From Bacteroidota bacterium (GTDB lineage Bacteria > Bacteroidota > Bacteroidia > Chitinophagales > Chitinophagaceae), in NCBI GenBank assembly GCA_018267675.1, contig JAFDYA010000084.1, forward strand, positions 1-34,199: DNA of 34,199 bases. The letters run 5' to 3'. The translations under genes were made by a program, and so were the position numbers. Every line of letters begins with the position of its first letter. Positions within the stretch are counted from its first letter, which is position 1. Under the pieces are notes generated by a model. It saw only the letters and a list, made by a program, of their open reading frames with translations. It did not search any database and was not told where the DNA came from. Shown here piece after piece: positions 25,753-33,382 of the stretch.

Positions 25753-26985
25753 TTGCGTTGGCTCTACAATCTGTTTCTATTCCTTTATCGGCAAGGAATC
25801 ATTCTTACTGCCCAGTGGAATGCAAAAGCCAAGGCTTGGGTTGACGGTAGGGTGGGCTGGGAGCAATCCTTAGCTCATTCCCTGAAGAATTGGCCAGGAG
25901 CTACAGTGTATTGGATGCACTGCGCCTCCCTCGGCGAATTTGAACAAGGGCGGCCACTCTTGGAAGCACTAAAGCAACAACAGCCGAACTGTAGGATTTT
26001 ACTCAGTTTTTTTTCACCCTCCGGCTATGAAGCCCAGAAAGATTTTGCCGGTGCAGATCACGTATGTTACCTGCCGCTGGATGGATACAATTCGGCAAGG
26101 CAATTTTTGGATATCGTTCAGCCGCAGCTGGCTCTTTTTGTGAAGTACGAGTTTTGGTACTATTATTTACAAGAGCTATCCAGAAGAAATGTAAAGACAG
26201 TCTTAGTTTCCGGTGCATTTAGAACGGAGCAAATTTTCTTCAAATGGTATGGCGGATTTTTCCGACGAATACTCCGAAATTTCAGCCTGATCACTGTCCA
26301 GGACGAAGTTTCCCAAGCGCTATTGTTATCCCGAGGCTTCGTGTCGGTACACTGTGGAGATACCCGCTACGACCGCGTGCTTGCCATTGCAGCCCAGGGT
26401 AGATCCCTCCCAAAAGTGGAACAGTTTAAAGGGAAATGTGAGCTTATTGTTGCCGGCAGTACTTGGCCCCAAGACGAGGCCCTGCTCCACCAAGCATTGA
26501 GTTTATTCCCTACTAATTGGAAACTCGTTCTAGCCCCTCATGAGATTAGTCCCGAACATTTGCAACAAATCAAAAATTTGCTGGGCGACCAATGTGTTTT
26601 TTATTCCGAGCTGGAAGAGGGCACAGCAGCAAAGGTGCTCGTGATAGATAATATTGGGATGCTCTCCAGCTTATACCGTTACGGCGCATTCGCTTGGATT
26701 GGTGGTGGCTTTAGCAAGAGTGGTATTCATAATATTCTTGAGCCTGCCGTGTTTGGTTTACCCTCCATTTTTGGCCCTTATTATGAGAAATTTTCAGAAG
26801 CCCGAGCTATAGTGGCGCTAGGCTGTGGTTTCCCGGTCAAGAAAACGGAAGATTGGACTATTGCCCTCCAAACACTCTTCCAAGAGGAGCAACGGAAGCC
26901 GCTCCAGCAGAAACTCAGAACATTTGTCCAAACCAATGCCGGCGCAACAGAGAAAATCATAAAATTGATTAGGCTCCACAATTGA
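25753..26985 (+). CDS. waaA: 3-deoxy-D-manno-octulosonic acid transferase (Kdo transferase)
   Basis: WaaA transfers Kdo, here possibly 8-amino-Kdo, from its CMP form to lipid A precursor at the inner membrane. The 410-residue protein has an N-terminal hydrophobic anchor (WLYNLFLFLYRQGI), the conserved acidic motif CASLGEFEQGRPL near residue 60, FFSPSGYE near 95, the TWPQDE region, and EPAVFGLPSIFGPYYEKFSEA in the C-terminal GT-B domain. No ATG precedes the conserved start; after the in-frame TAA at 25732 the only sensible start is TTG at 25753. It opens a locus in which every following gene belongs to Kdo or Kdo8N synthesis. Confidence 0.93.
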   Translation: MRWLYNLFLFLYRQGIILTAQWNAKAKAWVDGRVGWEQSLAHSLKNWPGATVYWMHCASLGEFEQGRPLLEALKQQQPNCRILLSFFSPSGYEAQKDFAGADHVCYLPLDGYNSARQFLDIVQPQLALFVKYEFWYYYLQELSRRNVKTVLVSGAFRTEQIFFKWYGGFFRRILRNFSLITVQDEVSQALLLSRGFVSVHCGDTRYDRVLAIAAQGRSLPKVEQFKGKCELIVAGSTWPQDEALLHQALSLFPTNWKLVLAPHEISPEHLQQIKNLLGDQCVFYSELEEGTAAKVLVIDNIGMLSSLYRYGAFAWIGGGFSKSGIHNILEPAVFGLPSIFGPYYEKFSEARAIVALGCGFPVKKTEDWTIALQTLFQEEQRKPLQQKLRTFVQTNAGATEKIIKLIRLHN

Positions 26986-26998
26986 ACCCCTAATTTTG
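26964..26998 (+). promoter_or_regulatory. Predicted promoter upstream of kdnA
   Basis: TTG at 26965-26967 is followed after 23 bases by TAATTTTG at 26991-26998, a perfect -7 box. The elements overlap the end of waaA; the kdnA start is 56 bases downstream. This suggests kdnA-kdnB-kdsA can be transcribed apart from waaA. Confidence 0.5.
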
Positions 26999-27054
26999 CA
27001 CCGCAATTCGCTTATGAATTTGCTCGTTCTTTCATTAAACTTAGATAATAAAAT

Positions 27055-28257
27055 ATGCCCGGTACCGAACTTTTTGGCGCGGATGAGCGCAAAGAAATCA
27101 ATGATGTTCTAGAAACAGGAATCTTGTTTCGCTATGGCCATGATGCCCTTCGCAACGGGCATTGGAAAGCCAAAGAATTTGAAGCAGAAGTACGGAAGCA
27201 AATCAACGCACCCTTTGCACATGCCGTTTCCTCAGGGTCCACGGCGGTGATCACCGCATTAGCGGCTTCCGGTATTGGCGCCGGCGATGAAGTGATTGTG
27301 CCGCCCTTCACCTTTATCGCGACTATCGAAGCCGTTTTGTTTGTCGGGGCCATTCCAATCTTTGCCGAGCTGGACGAAACACTTTGCTTGAGTGCCGACG
27401 GAATTAAAAAGGCCATCACCCCCAAAACAAAAGGTGTATGCCTCGTACATATGTGCGGCGGCATGGGCGATATGGATCCTATTATGGAAGTAATCAAGGA
27501 ACACAACTTAATATTGGTTGATGATGCCGGACAAGCCTTCGGCGCCTCCTACAAGGGTAAAGCAGTCGGTCTGTTCGGAACAGCAGGAGCATTCTCATTC
27601 GATTTTTTTAAAATTGCTACCGCCGGCGAAGGCGGAATCTTCGTTACCAAAGATGAAGAGGTTTATAAACGTGCCGATGCCTATTCCGATCATGGGCACA
27701 ACCACGAAGGCAATAATCGGGGTATGGAGAACCATCCCATCCTCGGCTTCAATTATAGAATCGGTGAGCTGAATGCGGCTGTGGGCTTGGCACAGACCCG
27801 AAGAGTACCCCAAGTGTTGGCAGCAAACAGAAAACACAAAGCAGCACTTACCGCTGCCCTGCAAAGTGTAGAAGGTATTTCCTTCTCTCGTCTTGCCGAT
27901 CCTGATGGCGATAGCGCTACCTTCCTCAACCTGATGATGCCAAATGCCACATTAGCACAGGCCTTGGTGGATGAAATGAATAAGGAAGCCGTGACTGGCT
28001 TTAACTATTGGTACACCAATATGTATCACTTCATCAACCAATGGGATCATCTCAAAGAGATGCGCACCACAAGCAAATTGAATGTGCAACTCCTCGGCGC
28101 CTCCCAAGATTACAAAGCACTCGAACTACCCAAATCTCAAGAAGTAATTGGCCGCCTCATCTCCTTTGGTATTCGCTGCACCTGGACAGATGAAGAAGTA
28201 CAACAACTCGCGACAAAGATCCGCAACTGTGCCCAAAAAGTATTAGCCGGTAAATAA
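27055..28257 (+). CDS. kdnA: 8-amino-3,8-dideoxy-manno-octulosonate transaminase (KdnA-type, DegT family)
   Basis: KdnA aminates the 8-oxo form of Kdo to give Kdo8N; it is a PLP enzyme of the DegT/DnrJ/EryC1 fold. The 400-residue protein has the family PLP features: SSGSTAVITAL at the phosphate site, Asp157 in DDAGQAFGA contacting the pyridine nitrogen, and Lys186 in SFDFFKIATAGEGG as Schiff-base lysine. The N-terminal MPGTELFGADERKE and RYGHDALRNGHWKAKEFE as well as YSDHGHNHEGN resemble the Shewanella KdnA type more than general sugar aminotransferases. The neighbour kdnB supports the assignment strongly. Confidence is high for the family and good for the specific role. Confidence 0.87.
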   Translation: MPGTELFGADERKEINDVLETGILFRYGHDALRNGHWKAKEFEAEVRKQINAPFAHAVSSGSTAVITALAASGIGAGDEVIVPPFTFIATIEAVLFVGAIPIFAELDETLCLSADGIKKAITPKTKGVCLVHMCGGMGDMDPIMEVIKEHNLILVDDAGQAFGASYKGKAVGLFGTAGAFSFDFFKIATAGEGGIFVTKDEEVYKRADAYSDHGHNHEGNNRGMENHPILGFNYRIGELNAAVGLAQTRRVPQVLAANRKHKAALTAALQSVEGISFSRLADPDGDSATFLNLMMPNATLAQALVDEMNKEAVTGFNYWYTNMYHFINQWDHLKEMRTTSKLNVQLLGASQDYKALELPKSQEVIGRLISFGIRCTWTDEEVQQLATKIRNCAQKVLAGK

Positions 28258-28320
28258 AAAATCCCCCATCATAAAGACACTAGATTTAGCTTTTGTTTGG
28301 AATTAATATAGGACAAGATC

Positions 28321-29394
28321 ATGCACAAGAATTTTAAGAATAATGAGAAAGTCTGCTACGGTCGCGGCGCTTTCGGGAATTTGGAAAGTATCCTTAGTGA
28401 ACAACGCAATGGCGGCTTTTTCGTATTCGTAGTAGATCACTACTTCCAAGGGAAAGAGCTAGAACAACGACTCCCGGCAACTGCTGATGATGTCGTGCGC
28501 TTTATAGATGTGGATCCACATGAGCCGACTACCGACCAAATAGACGCATTACGCGATGAAATTTTGGCAAGTAAAGGCATACCAGCCGGTATCATCGGGA
28601 TAGGCGGCGGCAGCATCATGGACATTGCCAAAGCCACTTCGCTGATGTTTACCAACGAAGGCTCTTCAACTTTATACCAGGGTCTCAACCTCATCAAAAA
28701 GCCGGGCATCTATCACCTTGGTGTGCCCACCATCTCCGGCACCGGAGCCGAAGTGAGCATGACTGCCGTTCTCACCGGCCCCGAAAAAAAGCTCGGACTC
28801 AAATGCGATTGGACCGTGTTCAACCAGGTAATCCTAGATCCTGAACTGATCGCTACTGTCCCTACCGACAAATGGTTTTATACCGGCATGGACACCTATA
28901 TCCATTGTGTGGAATCTGAAAATGGAATTTTGAATAATGCATTTTCTCATGCCTATGCAGAACAAGCCATGAAGCTTTGCCGCGATGTTTACTTGAACGA
29001 CGCCGCCGGACAGACTGCCGAGAATGATGATAAATTGATGGTGGCTTCGCTAATGGGCGGACTTTCGCTCACCTACTCCGAAGTGGGCGTATGCCATGCG
29101 CTGTCCTACGGACTTTCCAAAATTCTGGAAACCAAACATTGCTACGCAAATTGTATCGCCTTCCAACACCTGGGCGACTATTACCCTCAAGGCGTCGCCG
29201 AGTTTAACAAGATGATTCAAAAGCATCAAATCGTACTCCCCCAAGGCCTGAGTAAAGAATGGACGGACGAAACAATTACAGCCATGGCCAAAGTGGCCTA
29301 CAATTTGCCCCATATGTGGCGGCACGCCATCGGCGAAGATTGGCAACAAAAACTATCCCTTCAGGATATTGAAGCACTTTATCGGAGAATGTAA
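28321..29394 (+). CDS. kdnB: 3-deoxy-manno-octulosonate 8-oxidase (KdnB-type, iron-containing alcohol dehydrogenase family)
   Basis: KdnB oxidises the C8 hydroxyl of Kdo so that KdnA can aminate it. The 357-residue protein belongs to the group III metal-dependent alcohol dehydrogenases: GIGGGSIMDIAKA at the nucleotide site, TISGTGAEVSMTAVLTG, and metal ligands Asp191, His195, His259 and His273 with the expected spacing. The adjacent kdnA (63 bases upstream) and kdsA (47 bases downstream) fix the context. Without that context the protein would only be called an iron alcohol dehydrogenase. Confidence 0.87.
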   Translation: MHKNFKNNEKVCYGRGAFGNLESILSEQRNGGFFVFVVDHYFQGKELEQRLPATADDVVRFIDVDPHEPTTDQIDALRDEILASKGIPAGIIGIGGGSIMDIAKATSLMFTNEGSSTLYQGLNLIKKPGIYHLGVPTISGTGAEVSMTAVLTGPEKKLGLKCDWTVFNQVILDPELIATVPTDKWFYTGMDTYIHCVESENGILNNAFSHAYAEQAMKLCRDVYLNDAAGQTAENDDKLMVASLMGGLSLTYSEVGVCHALSYGLSKILETKHCYANCIAFQHLGDYYPQGVAEFNKMIQKHQIVLPQGLSKEWTDETITAMAKVAYNLPHMWRHAIGEDWQQKLSLQDIEALYRRM

Positions 29395-29441
29395 GCCAAC
29401 AGCAACGAAAACAAGTTTAGCAATATTTAATTCCACAACTA

Positions 29442-30275
29442 ATGTCTCAAAAGAAATTTGAAATCGGCGGAATCAACATAGGCTCCGATCAATTATTCCT
29501 CATCTCCGGCCCCTGCGTGATTGAAGAAGAAATGGTCATGATGAAAACAGCCGAAAAATTGCGCGAAGTGAGTGATCGGCTCAACATTCCCGTGATCTAC
29601 AAAAGCTCCTTCACCAAAGACAATCGTAGCTCGCTGAAGTATTACGATGGGCCTGGGCTGGAAGCAGGCATTAAGATGCTCGCAAAGGTGAAAGAACAAT
29701 TCGGTTTCCCCATACTCACCGACATTCACAACCCCGAGCAAGCCGCACCCGCAGCAGAAGTGTGCGATGTGTTGCAGATACCCGCCTACCTATGTATGCA
29801 AAGTAGCCTGCTTGTCGCCGCCGCCAAGACAGGCCGAGTGGTTAATATTAAGCACGGACAATTTCTTGCGCCTGAAAACATGAAGCATCCCTTGAACAAA
29901 GTGCTCGACTCCGGCAATGATCAGATTATCCTTACCGAACGCGGCTATACCATGGGCTATAACGATCTAATCGTTGATCCACGCGCATTTTATCATTTAA
30001 ACCAACTCGGCTACCCCGTCGTTTTTGATATCACCCACAGCATCCGCAAGTATGGCATCCCTTCAGCCGATGCCAAAGGCGGTGCGCGAGAATTCCTCCC
30101 CGTTCTCAGCCGGGCCGGCGTAGCCGCAGGTGTGGATGGCATCTTTGTAGAGACCCACCCCGAGCCGGAAAAAGCGCTGTGCGATGCCGCAAGTCAGCTC
30201 TGTGTGTATGACCTAGAAGCATTCTTGAAACCTATTCTTGAAATTCATGCGGTAGTTCGTCAATATAGAAATTGA
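29442..30275 (+). CDS. kdsA: 3-deoxy-8-phosphooctulonate synthase (Kdo8P synthase), metal-dependent type
   Basis: KdsA condenses arabinose-5-phosphate with phosphoenolpyruvate. The 277-residue TIM-barrel protein has SGPCVIEE at the N-terminus, KSSFTKDNRSS, GPGLEAGIKML, the HGQF segment, and DITHSIRKYG. Residues matching the metal site of the metal-dependent class are Cys25, His199, Glu237 and Asp248; enzymes like that of E. coli have Asn in place of this Cys, so this one should need a divalent metal. It needs arabinose-5-phosphate, but no KdsD isomerase is in the window. It ends at an intrinsic terminator. Confidence 0.95.
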   Translation: MSQKKFEIGGINIGSDQLFLISGPCVIEEEMVMMKTAEKLREVSDRLNIPVIYKSSFTKDNRSSLKYYDGPGLEAGIKMLAKVKEQFGFPILTDIHNPEQAAPAAEVCDVLQIPAYLCMQSSLLVAAAKTGRVVNIKHGQFLAPENMKHPLNKVLDSGNDQIILTERGYTMGYNDLIVDPRAFYHLNQLGYPVVFDITHSIRKYGIPSADAKGGAREFLPVLSRAGVAAGVDGIFVETHPEPEKALCDAASQLCVYDLEAFLKPILEIHAVVRQYRN

Positions 30276-30304
30276 TGGTATCAACGGCACAAAGTAAGCA
30301 CACC

Positions 30305-30331
30305 AACAAAGCCTGAATAGCTTTGTTTTTT
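30305..30331 (+). terminator. Intrinsic terminator of kdsA
   Basis: AACAAAGC (30305-30312) pairs with GCTTTGTT (30320-30327) around a 7-base loop (CTGAATA), and Ts run to 30331. It ends the kdnA-kdnB-kdsA unit. Confidence 0.75.
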
Positions 30332-30360
30332 GGCCGCCATTTCGCGCTATACACTTCAAT

Positions 30361-30415
30361 CTTTGCCTTCCCCGCGCCTCCCATGCGCTGTCCGAATGGC
30401 GCGGGAAAGGCAAAG
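30361..30415. repeat. Long imperfect inverted repeat
   Basis: The arm 30361-30378 (CTTTGCCTTCCCCGCGCC) pairs with 30398-30415 with a single mismatch (C30370 against A30406), around a 19-base loop. There is no T-run after it. The near-perfect 18-base arms suggest a palindromic element or a stable RNA hairpin. Confidence 0.7.
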
Positions 30416-30519
30416 GATTTCCGTTGCTATCGCGGGCGGAGGGGAACCCTGCCAGCGATGTACCAATGCTTCCAGAGCGGAGTTTCGTGATTCCGTACTC
30501 GGCTTTTTAGGTTTTTGTA

Positions 30520-30554
30520 CCGAGTTGTAGCTCTGGCATCCTCCCGAGTTGTAG
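30520..30554. repeat. 11-bp direct repeat pair
   Basis: CCGAGTTGTAG occurs at 30520-30530 and again at 30544-30554, with starts 24 bases apart. The first copy also pairs with ACTCGG upstream at 30497-30502. Confidence 0.6.
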
Positions 30555-30824
30555 TCAATGGAAGGTCTAGATCGGGTAATTAGGTCCCCCCCCTGCGCCA
30601 ACGACAGTAGCGAAAATCCCCCCTCAGCGAGTGAGGGGGCAGGCTTTTGTGTCCCGGTAGGGCACAAAGATTGTAGCGGATGGCGTGCCCGGGCGCCCAA
30701 ATCTTTAGGTAGCGAAGCAGAAAAAAAATATCTTCCTGAGTTACGCGGGGTTTAAAGTACTTTGCAACGTTTTTTTAAATTTGGTTGATCTGCTATTTGC
30801 CGAGCATTTAGTTTTTTGGACTAG

Positions 30825-30859
30825 TTTGCTGCAGTGGATGCATCACCCACGTATATTTT
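30825..30859 (+). promoter_or_regulatory. Possible promoter of the transaldolase-CBS/kdsC/kdsB unit
   Basis: TTTG at 30825-30828 is followed after 23 bases by TATATTTT at 30852-30859. The -7 box lacks the final G, and the start codon is only 17 bases further on, so the leader would be short. Confidence 0.35.
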
Positions 30860-30876
30860 AAGTACATTTTTACAAC

Positions 30877-31887
30877 ATGGAATTATACCTCGATTCAGCC
30901 AATCTCAAAGAGATTGAAGAAGGATTTAAACTTGGCTTTTTGGATGGGCTGACGACGACGCCCACGTTTATGCAGCGGGAGGGCATTACCGATATTGACG
31001 GTACGATTGTGAAGCTATCCAAGATGGTGCCTGTCTTGCAGATTGAAGCCTTGGGCAATACCGCAGAAGAAGTAGTGAAGGAAGCGAAACGTCAGTTGGA
31101 TTTGGGTCTTGATCCCAAGAAGACGGTGTTTAAAATTCCGGTATCCTTAGAGGGGGTACGTGCTTGTAAAATGTTGCGCAATGAAGGGCTGCTCGTCAAT
31201 GTGCATCTTGTGTACACCTTGCAGCAAGCCTATATGGCCATGCATGCCGGCGCCACTTATGTGTGCCCATTGGTGGGTCGTTTGCAGGATCAGGGTCATG
31301 ATGCCCTGGCACTTGTGGAGCAGTGTGTTCAGGCTGTGGAGACTTATGGCTATGACAGTAAAATCATGTTTTCTTCCGTACGTCATGCAGAGCATGTGCG
31401 CAATGCGATCAACGTTGGGGTACATACCATCACGGTACCTTTGAAAGTGCTGAAAGGCTTGACAGAAAACAACTTCACGACAGTGGGTACCGATCAATTC
31501 TTGAAAGATACGCGCTTGATGACGGTGCGGGTACAGGAAGCGGCAAGCACAGTGAATCCTTTGGTAGCGGCATCCTTGCAATTGAAAGAGGCTTTGGTAA
31601 AAATGACGGAGTATGGTTTTGGCGCTGTGACGGTGACCAATGCCGATGGCTCTGTTCGGGGCGTGTTCACAGATGGCGATATTCGTCGCTTGTTGCAGAA
31701 AGAAGGTGCAGCAATATTGGACAAGAAGATGGAGGAGATGAGTTATAACGCGCCTATATCTATTGAAGGCAGTGCGCTTTTGAATGATGCCCATCAGCTA
31801 TTCAAGAAGACCAATGTGGACACGATCCTAGTAACCGAGAATGGCCGCCCAAGTGGGATGTTGGATATTCAGGATTTGGACGCATAA
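30877..31887 (+). CDS. Transaldolase/fructose-6-phosphate-aldolase-like domain fused to a KdsD-like CBS pair
   Basis: The 336-residue protein joins two families. Residues 1-220 are a TalC/FSA-type transaldolase: MELYLD with Asp6, GLTTTPTF, Schiff-base Lys86 in VFKIPVSLEG, Arg135 in CPLVGRLQ and Ser167. Residues about 225-336 are two CBS domains; YGFGAVTVTNADG and GVFTDGDIRRLL closely resemble the CBS part of KdsD/GutQ arabinose-5-phosphate isomerases. Compared with E. coli FsaA as I recall it, Asn28 is Thr28, Gln59 is Glu57, Thr109 is His110 and Tyr131 is Leu132. It stands 44 bases before the kdsC-like gene, where KdsD is expected. I infer a role in making or controlling arabinose-5-phosphate. 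The domain calls are sure, the function is not. Confidence 0.8.
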   Translation: MELYLDSANLKEIEEGFKLGFLDGLTTTPTFMQREGITDIDGTIVKLSKMVPVLQIEALGNTAEEVVKEAKRQLDLGLDPKKTVFKIPVSLEGVRACKMLRNEGLLVNVHLVYTLQQAYMAMHAGATYVCPLVGRLQDQGHDALALVEQCVQAVETYGYDSKIMFSSVRHAEHVRNAINVGVHTITVPLKVLKGLTENNFTTVGTDQFLKDTRLMTVRVQEAASTVNPLVAASLQLKEALVKMTEYGFGAVTVTNADGSVRGVFTDGDIRRLLQKEGAAILDKKMEEMSYNAPISIEGSALLNDAHQLFKKTNVDTILVTENGRPSGMLDIQDLDA

Positions 31888-31931
31888 GGCATAGGGGAAG
31901 CACAACGGTACAGCAAAGTAAAATTGACGCA

Positions 31932-32636
31932 ATGCCGATGAATCACTACGCAGAGACGATTGCCTTATTCAAGGGGGAGTGTTTCCTGGAGCCTGAAGAA
32001 TTTGTTCGAAAATTACAGGGCATCAAAGCCTTTGTGTTTGATTGGGATGGCGTGTTTAATGATGGTAGAAAAGACGAGAAGGGCTCGAGTTCCTTTAGTG
32101 AAGTGGATGCGATGGGCACCAATTTGCTCCGCTTCAATTTTCATCTCCGCGAAGAGCATCAAGCCATTACGGCCATTATCTCCGGCGAGCACAATCATGC
32201 GGCAAAGACATTAGCCACACGGGAGCATTTTCATGCTGCCTATTCGGGTGTGAAGCACAAGGAGCAGGCCTTACAGCATCTTTGCGCGGCGCATAGCTTG
32301 GAGGAAAAGCAGGTAGCTTTCGTGTTTGATGATGTGTTGGATTTTTCCCTCGCAGCCCGCTGTGGTGTGCGGATAATGGTGCAGCGAAGTTGCAATCCCT
32401 TGTTGATAAACTGGGCAGTGAAAGCAGGCTATGTGGACTACCTAAGCTATGGCGCAGGCGACCAACACGCTGTCCGGGAAAGTGTTGAGTTGATGATGGG
32501 CTTGAGTGGTCGTTATAATGATACAATTGACCATCGAGCGAGTTTTTCTCAGCGTTATCAGGATTATCTCCAAGAGCGCAATAGTATTAGCACTCGGTTT
32601 TTTACAGTTTACAACGCAGAAATAGTCAGCCAATGA
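31932..32636 (+). CDS. kdsC: KdsC-like HAD phosphatase (probable Kdo8P phosphatase)
   Basis: The HAD motifs are complete: Asp37 and Asp39 in FVFDWDGVFNDG, Ser84 in IISGEH, Lys110 in GVKHKEQAL, and Asp133/Asp134 in FVFDDVLDF. The order and the segment AVRESVELMMG match KdsC, which removes the phosphate from Kdo8P. At 234 residues it is longer than the usual 170-190, with about 30 extra residues in front and about 45 behind. YVGDDxxD is FVFDDVLD here, and ITGRxS is ISGEHN, so it is a diverged member. Its stop overlaps the kdsB start by 4 bases (ATGA), and the transaldolase-CBS gene lies just upstream, which supports a Kdo role. Confidence 0.75.
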   Translation: MPMNHYAETIALFKGECFLEPEEFVRKLQGIKAFVFDWDGVFNDGRKDEKGSSSFSEVDAMGTNLLRFNFHLREEHQAITAIISGEHNHAAKTLATREHFHAAYSGVKHKEQALQHLCAAHSLEEKQVAFVFDDVLDFSLAARCGVRIMVQRSCNPLLINWAVKAGYVDYLSYGAGDQHAVRESVELMMGLSGRYNDTIDHRASFSQRYQDYLQERNSISTRFFTVYNAEIVSQ

Positions 32637-33382
32637 TTGCCGGAATAATTCCAGCCCGATATGCCTCCTCCCGATTCCCTGGTAAGCCACTAGCAAAGAT
32701 TGAGGGCAAGACCATGATTCGACGGGTGTATGAACAAGCCATAAAATCGAAACACTTGGACAAAGTAGTGGTTGCTACCGATGATGATCGGATATACCGC
32801 CATGTTAAGGATTTTGGCGGCCATGCGGTGATGACCCGAGTGAACCATCCGTCCGGCACCGACCGCTGCGAAGAAGCATTAGAACAATTGGGCGGAGGCT
32901 TTGATTATGTTATCAATATTCAGGGAGATGAGCCGTTTATTGACCCTTCCCAGATTGATGCCTTAGCCACCGTATTGAAAGCGGACAAGGTGGAAATAGC
33001 TACCCTGATTATTCGGGTGGATAATGCAGAAATTTTGTTGAATACAGGGGAGGTTAAAGTGGTGCTGAATCCTGCAATGGAAGCACTTTATTTCAGTAGA
33101 ACGGTGATACCCTTCTTGAAAGATGTACCCTTTTCTGAATGGCACCTTCACCGAAACTATTATCGTCATGTAGGTATGTATGCCTACCGCGCTGACATTT
33201 TGAAACAGCTCACTAAACTTCCGGTTTCTTCCTTGGAGAAAGCCGAATCTTTGGAGCAATTGCGCTGGCTGGAAGCAGGGTTTCGGGTGAAATGTGTGCT
33301 CACCGAACATGATAGCCACTGCATCGATACGCCGGAGGATATTGAGCAAGTACTGAAATTGATGCGGAAGAAGACGAAGTAA
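32633..33382 (+). CDS. kdsB: CMP-Kdo synthetase (3-deoxy-manno-octulosonate cytidylyltransferase)
   Basis: KdsB activates Kdo, or Kdo8N in lineages with KdnA/KdnB, with CTP for transfer to lipid A. The 249-residue enzyme shows the nucleotide-binding PARYASSRFPGKPLAKI (7-23), HPSGTDRCEEA (72-82), the metal-binding INIQGDEPFI (94-103), and the late segment EHDSHCIDTPEDIEQV. The ATG overlaps the end of the kdsC-like gene. In Shewanella the partner enzyme prefers the amino sugar; whether this one does cannot be told from sequence alone. Confidence 0.95.
   Translation: MIAGIIPARYASSRFPGKPLAKIEGKTMIRRVYEQAIKSKHLDKVVVATDDDRIYRHVKDFGGHAVMTRVNHPSGTDRCEEALEQLGGGFDYVINIQGDEPFIDPSQIDALATVLKADKVEIATLIIRVDNAEILLNTGEVKVVLNPAMEALYFSRTVIPFLKDVPFSEWHLHRNYYRHVGMYAYRADILKQLTKLPVSSLEKAESLEQLRWLEAGFRVKCVLTEHDSHCIDTPEDIEQVLKLMRKKTK

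Larger units (their letters stand above)
30332..30876. other. Non-coding region rich in GC hairpins, repeat-like
   Basis: About 545 bases without a credible gene split the Kdo locus. It contains a long imperfect hairpin (30361-30415), the direct repeat CCGAGTTGTAG at 30520-30530 and 30544-30554, a pairing ACTCGG/CCGAGT just before it, CCCCCTCA/TGAGGGGG (30619-30626 and 30632-30639), and AAAGATT/AATCTTT (30666-30672 and 30700-30706). Frames that cross it on both strands have no family likeness and unnatural composition. It may be an interspersed intergenic repeat of the genome; the last 100 bases are AT-rich and hold a possible promoter. Confidence 0.55.

Noticed and set aside
30356..30755. 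Open frames on both strands in the hairpin-rich spacer (114 codons minus, 65 codons plus)
   Set aside because: Both cross strong palindromes, have odd composition rich in R, P and S, and match no family. I treat the region as non-coding repeat.
31147..31794. 215-codon open frame on the minus strand inside the transaldolase-CBS gene
   Set aside because: It lies wholly antisense to a gene with clear domains, has an H- and C-rich composition without family likeness, and is a shadow of the coding strand.
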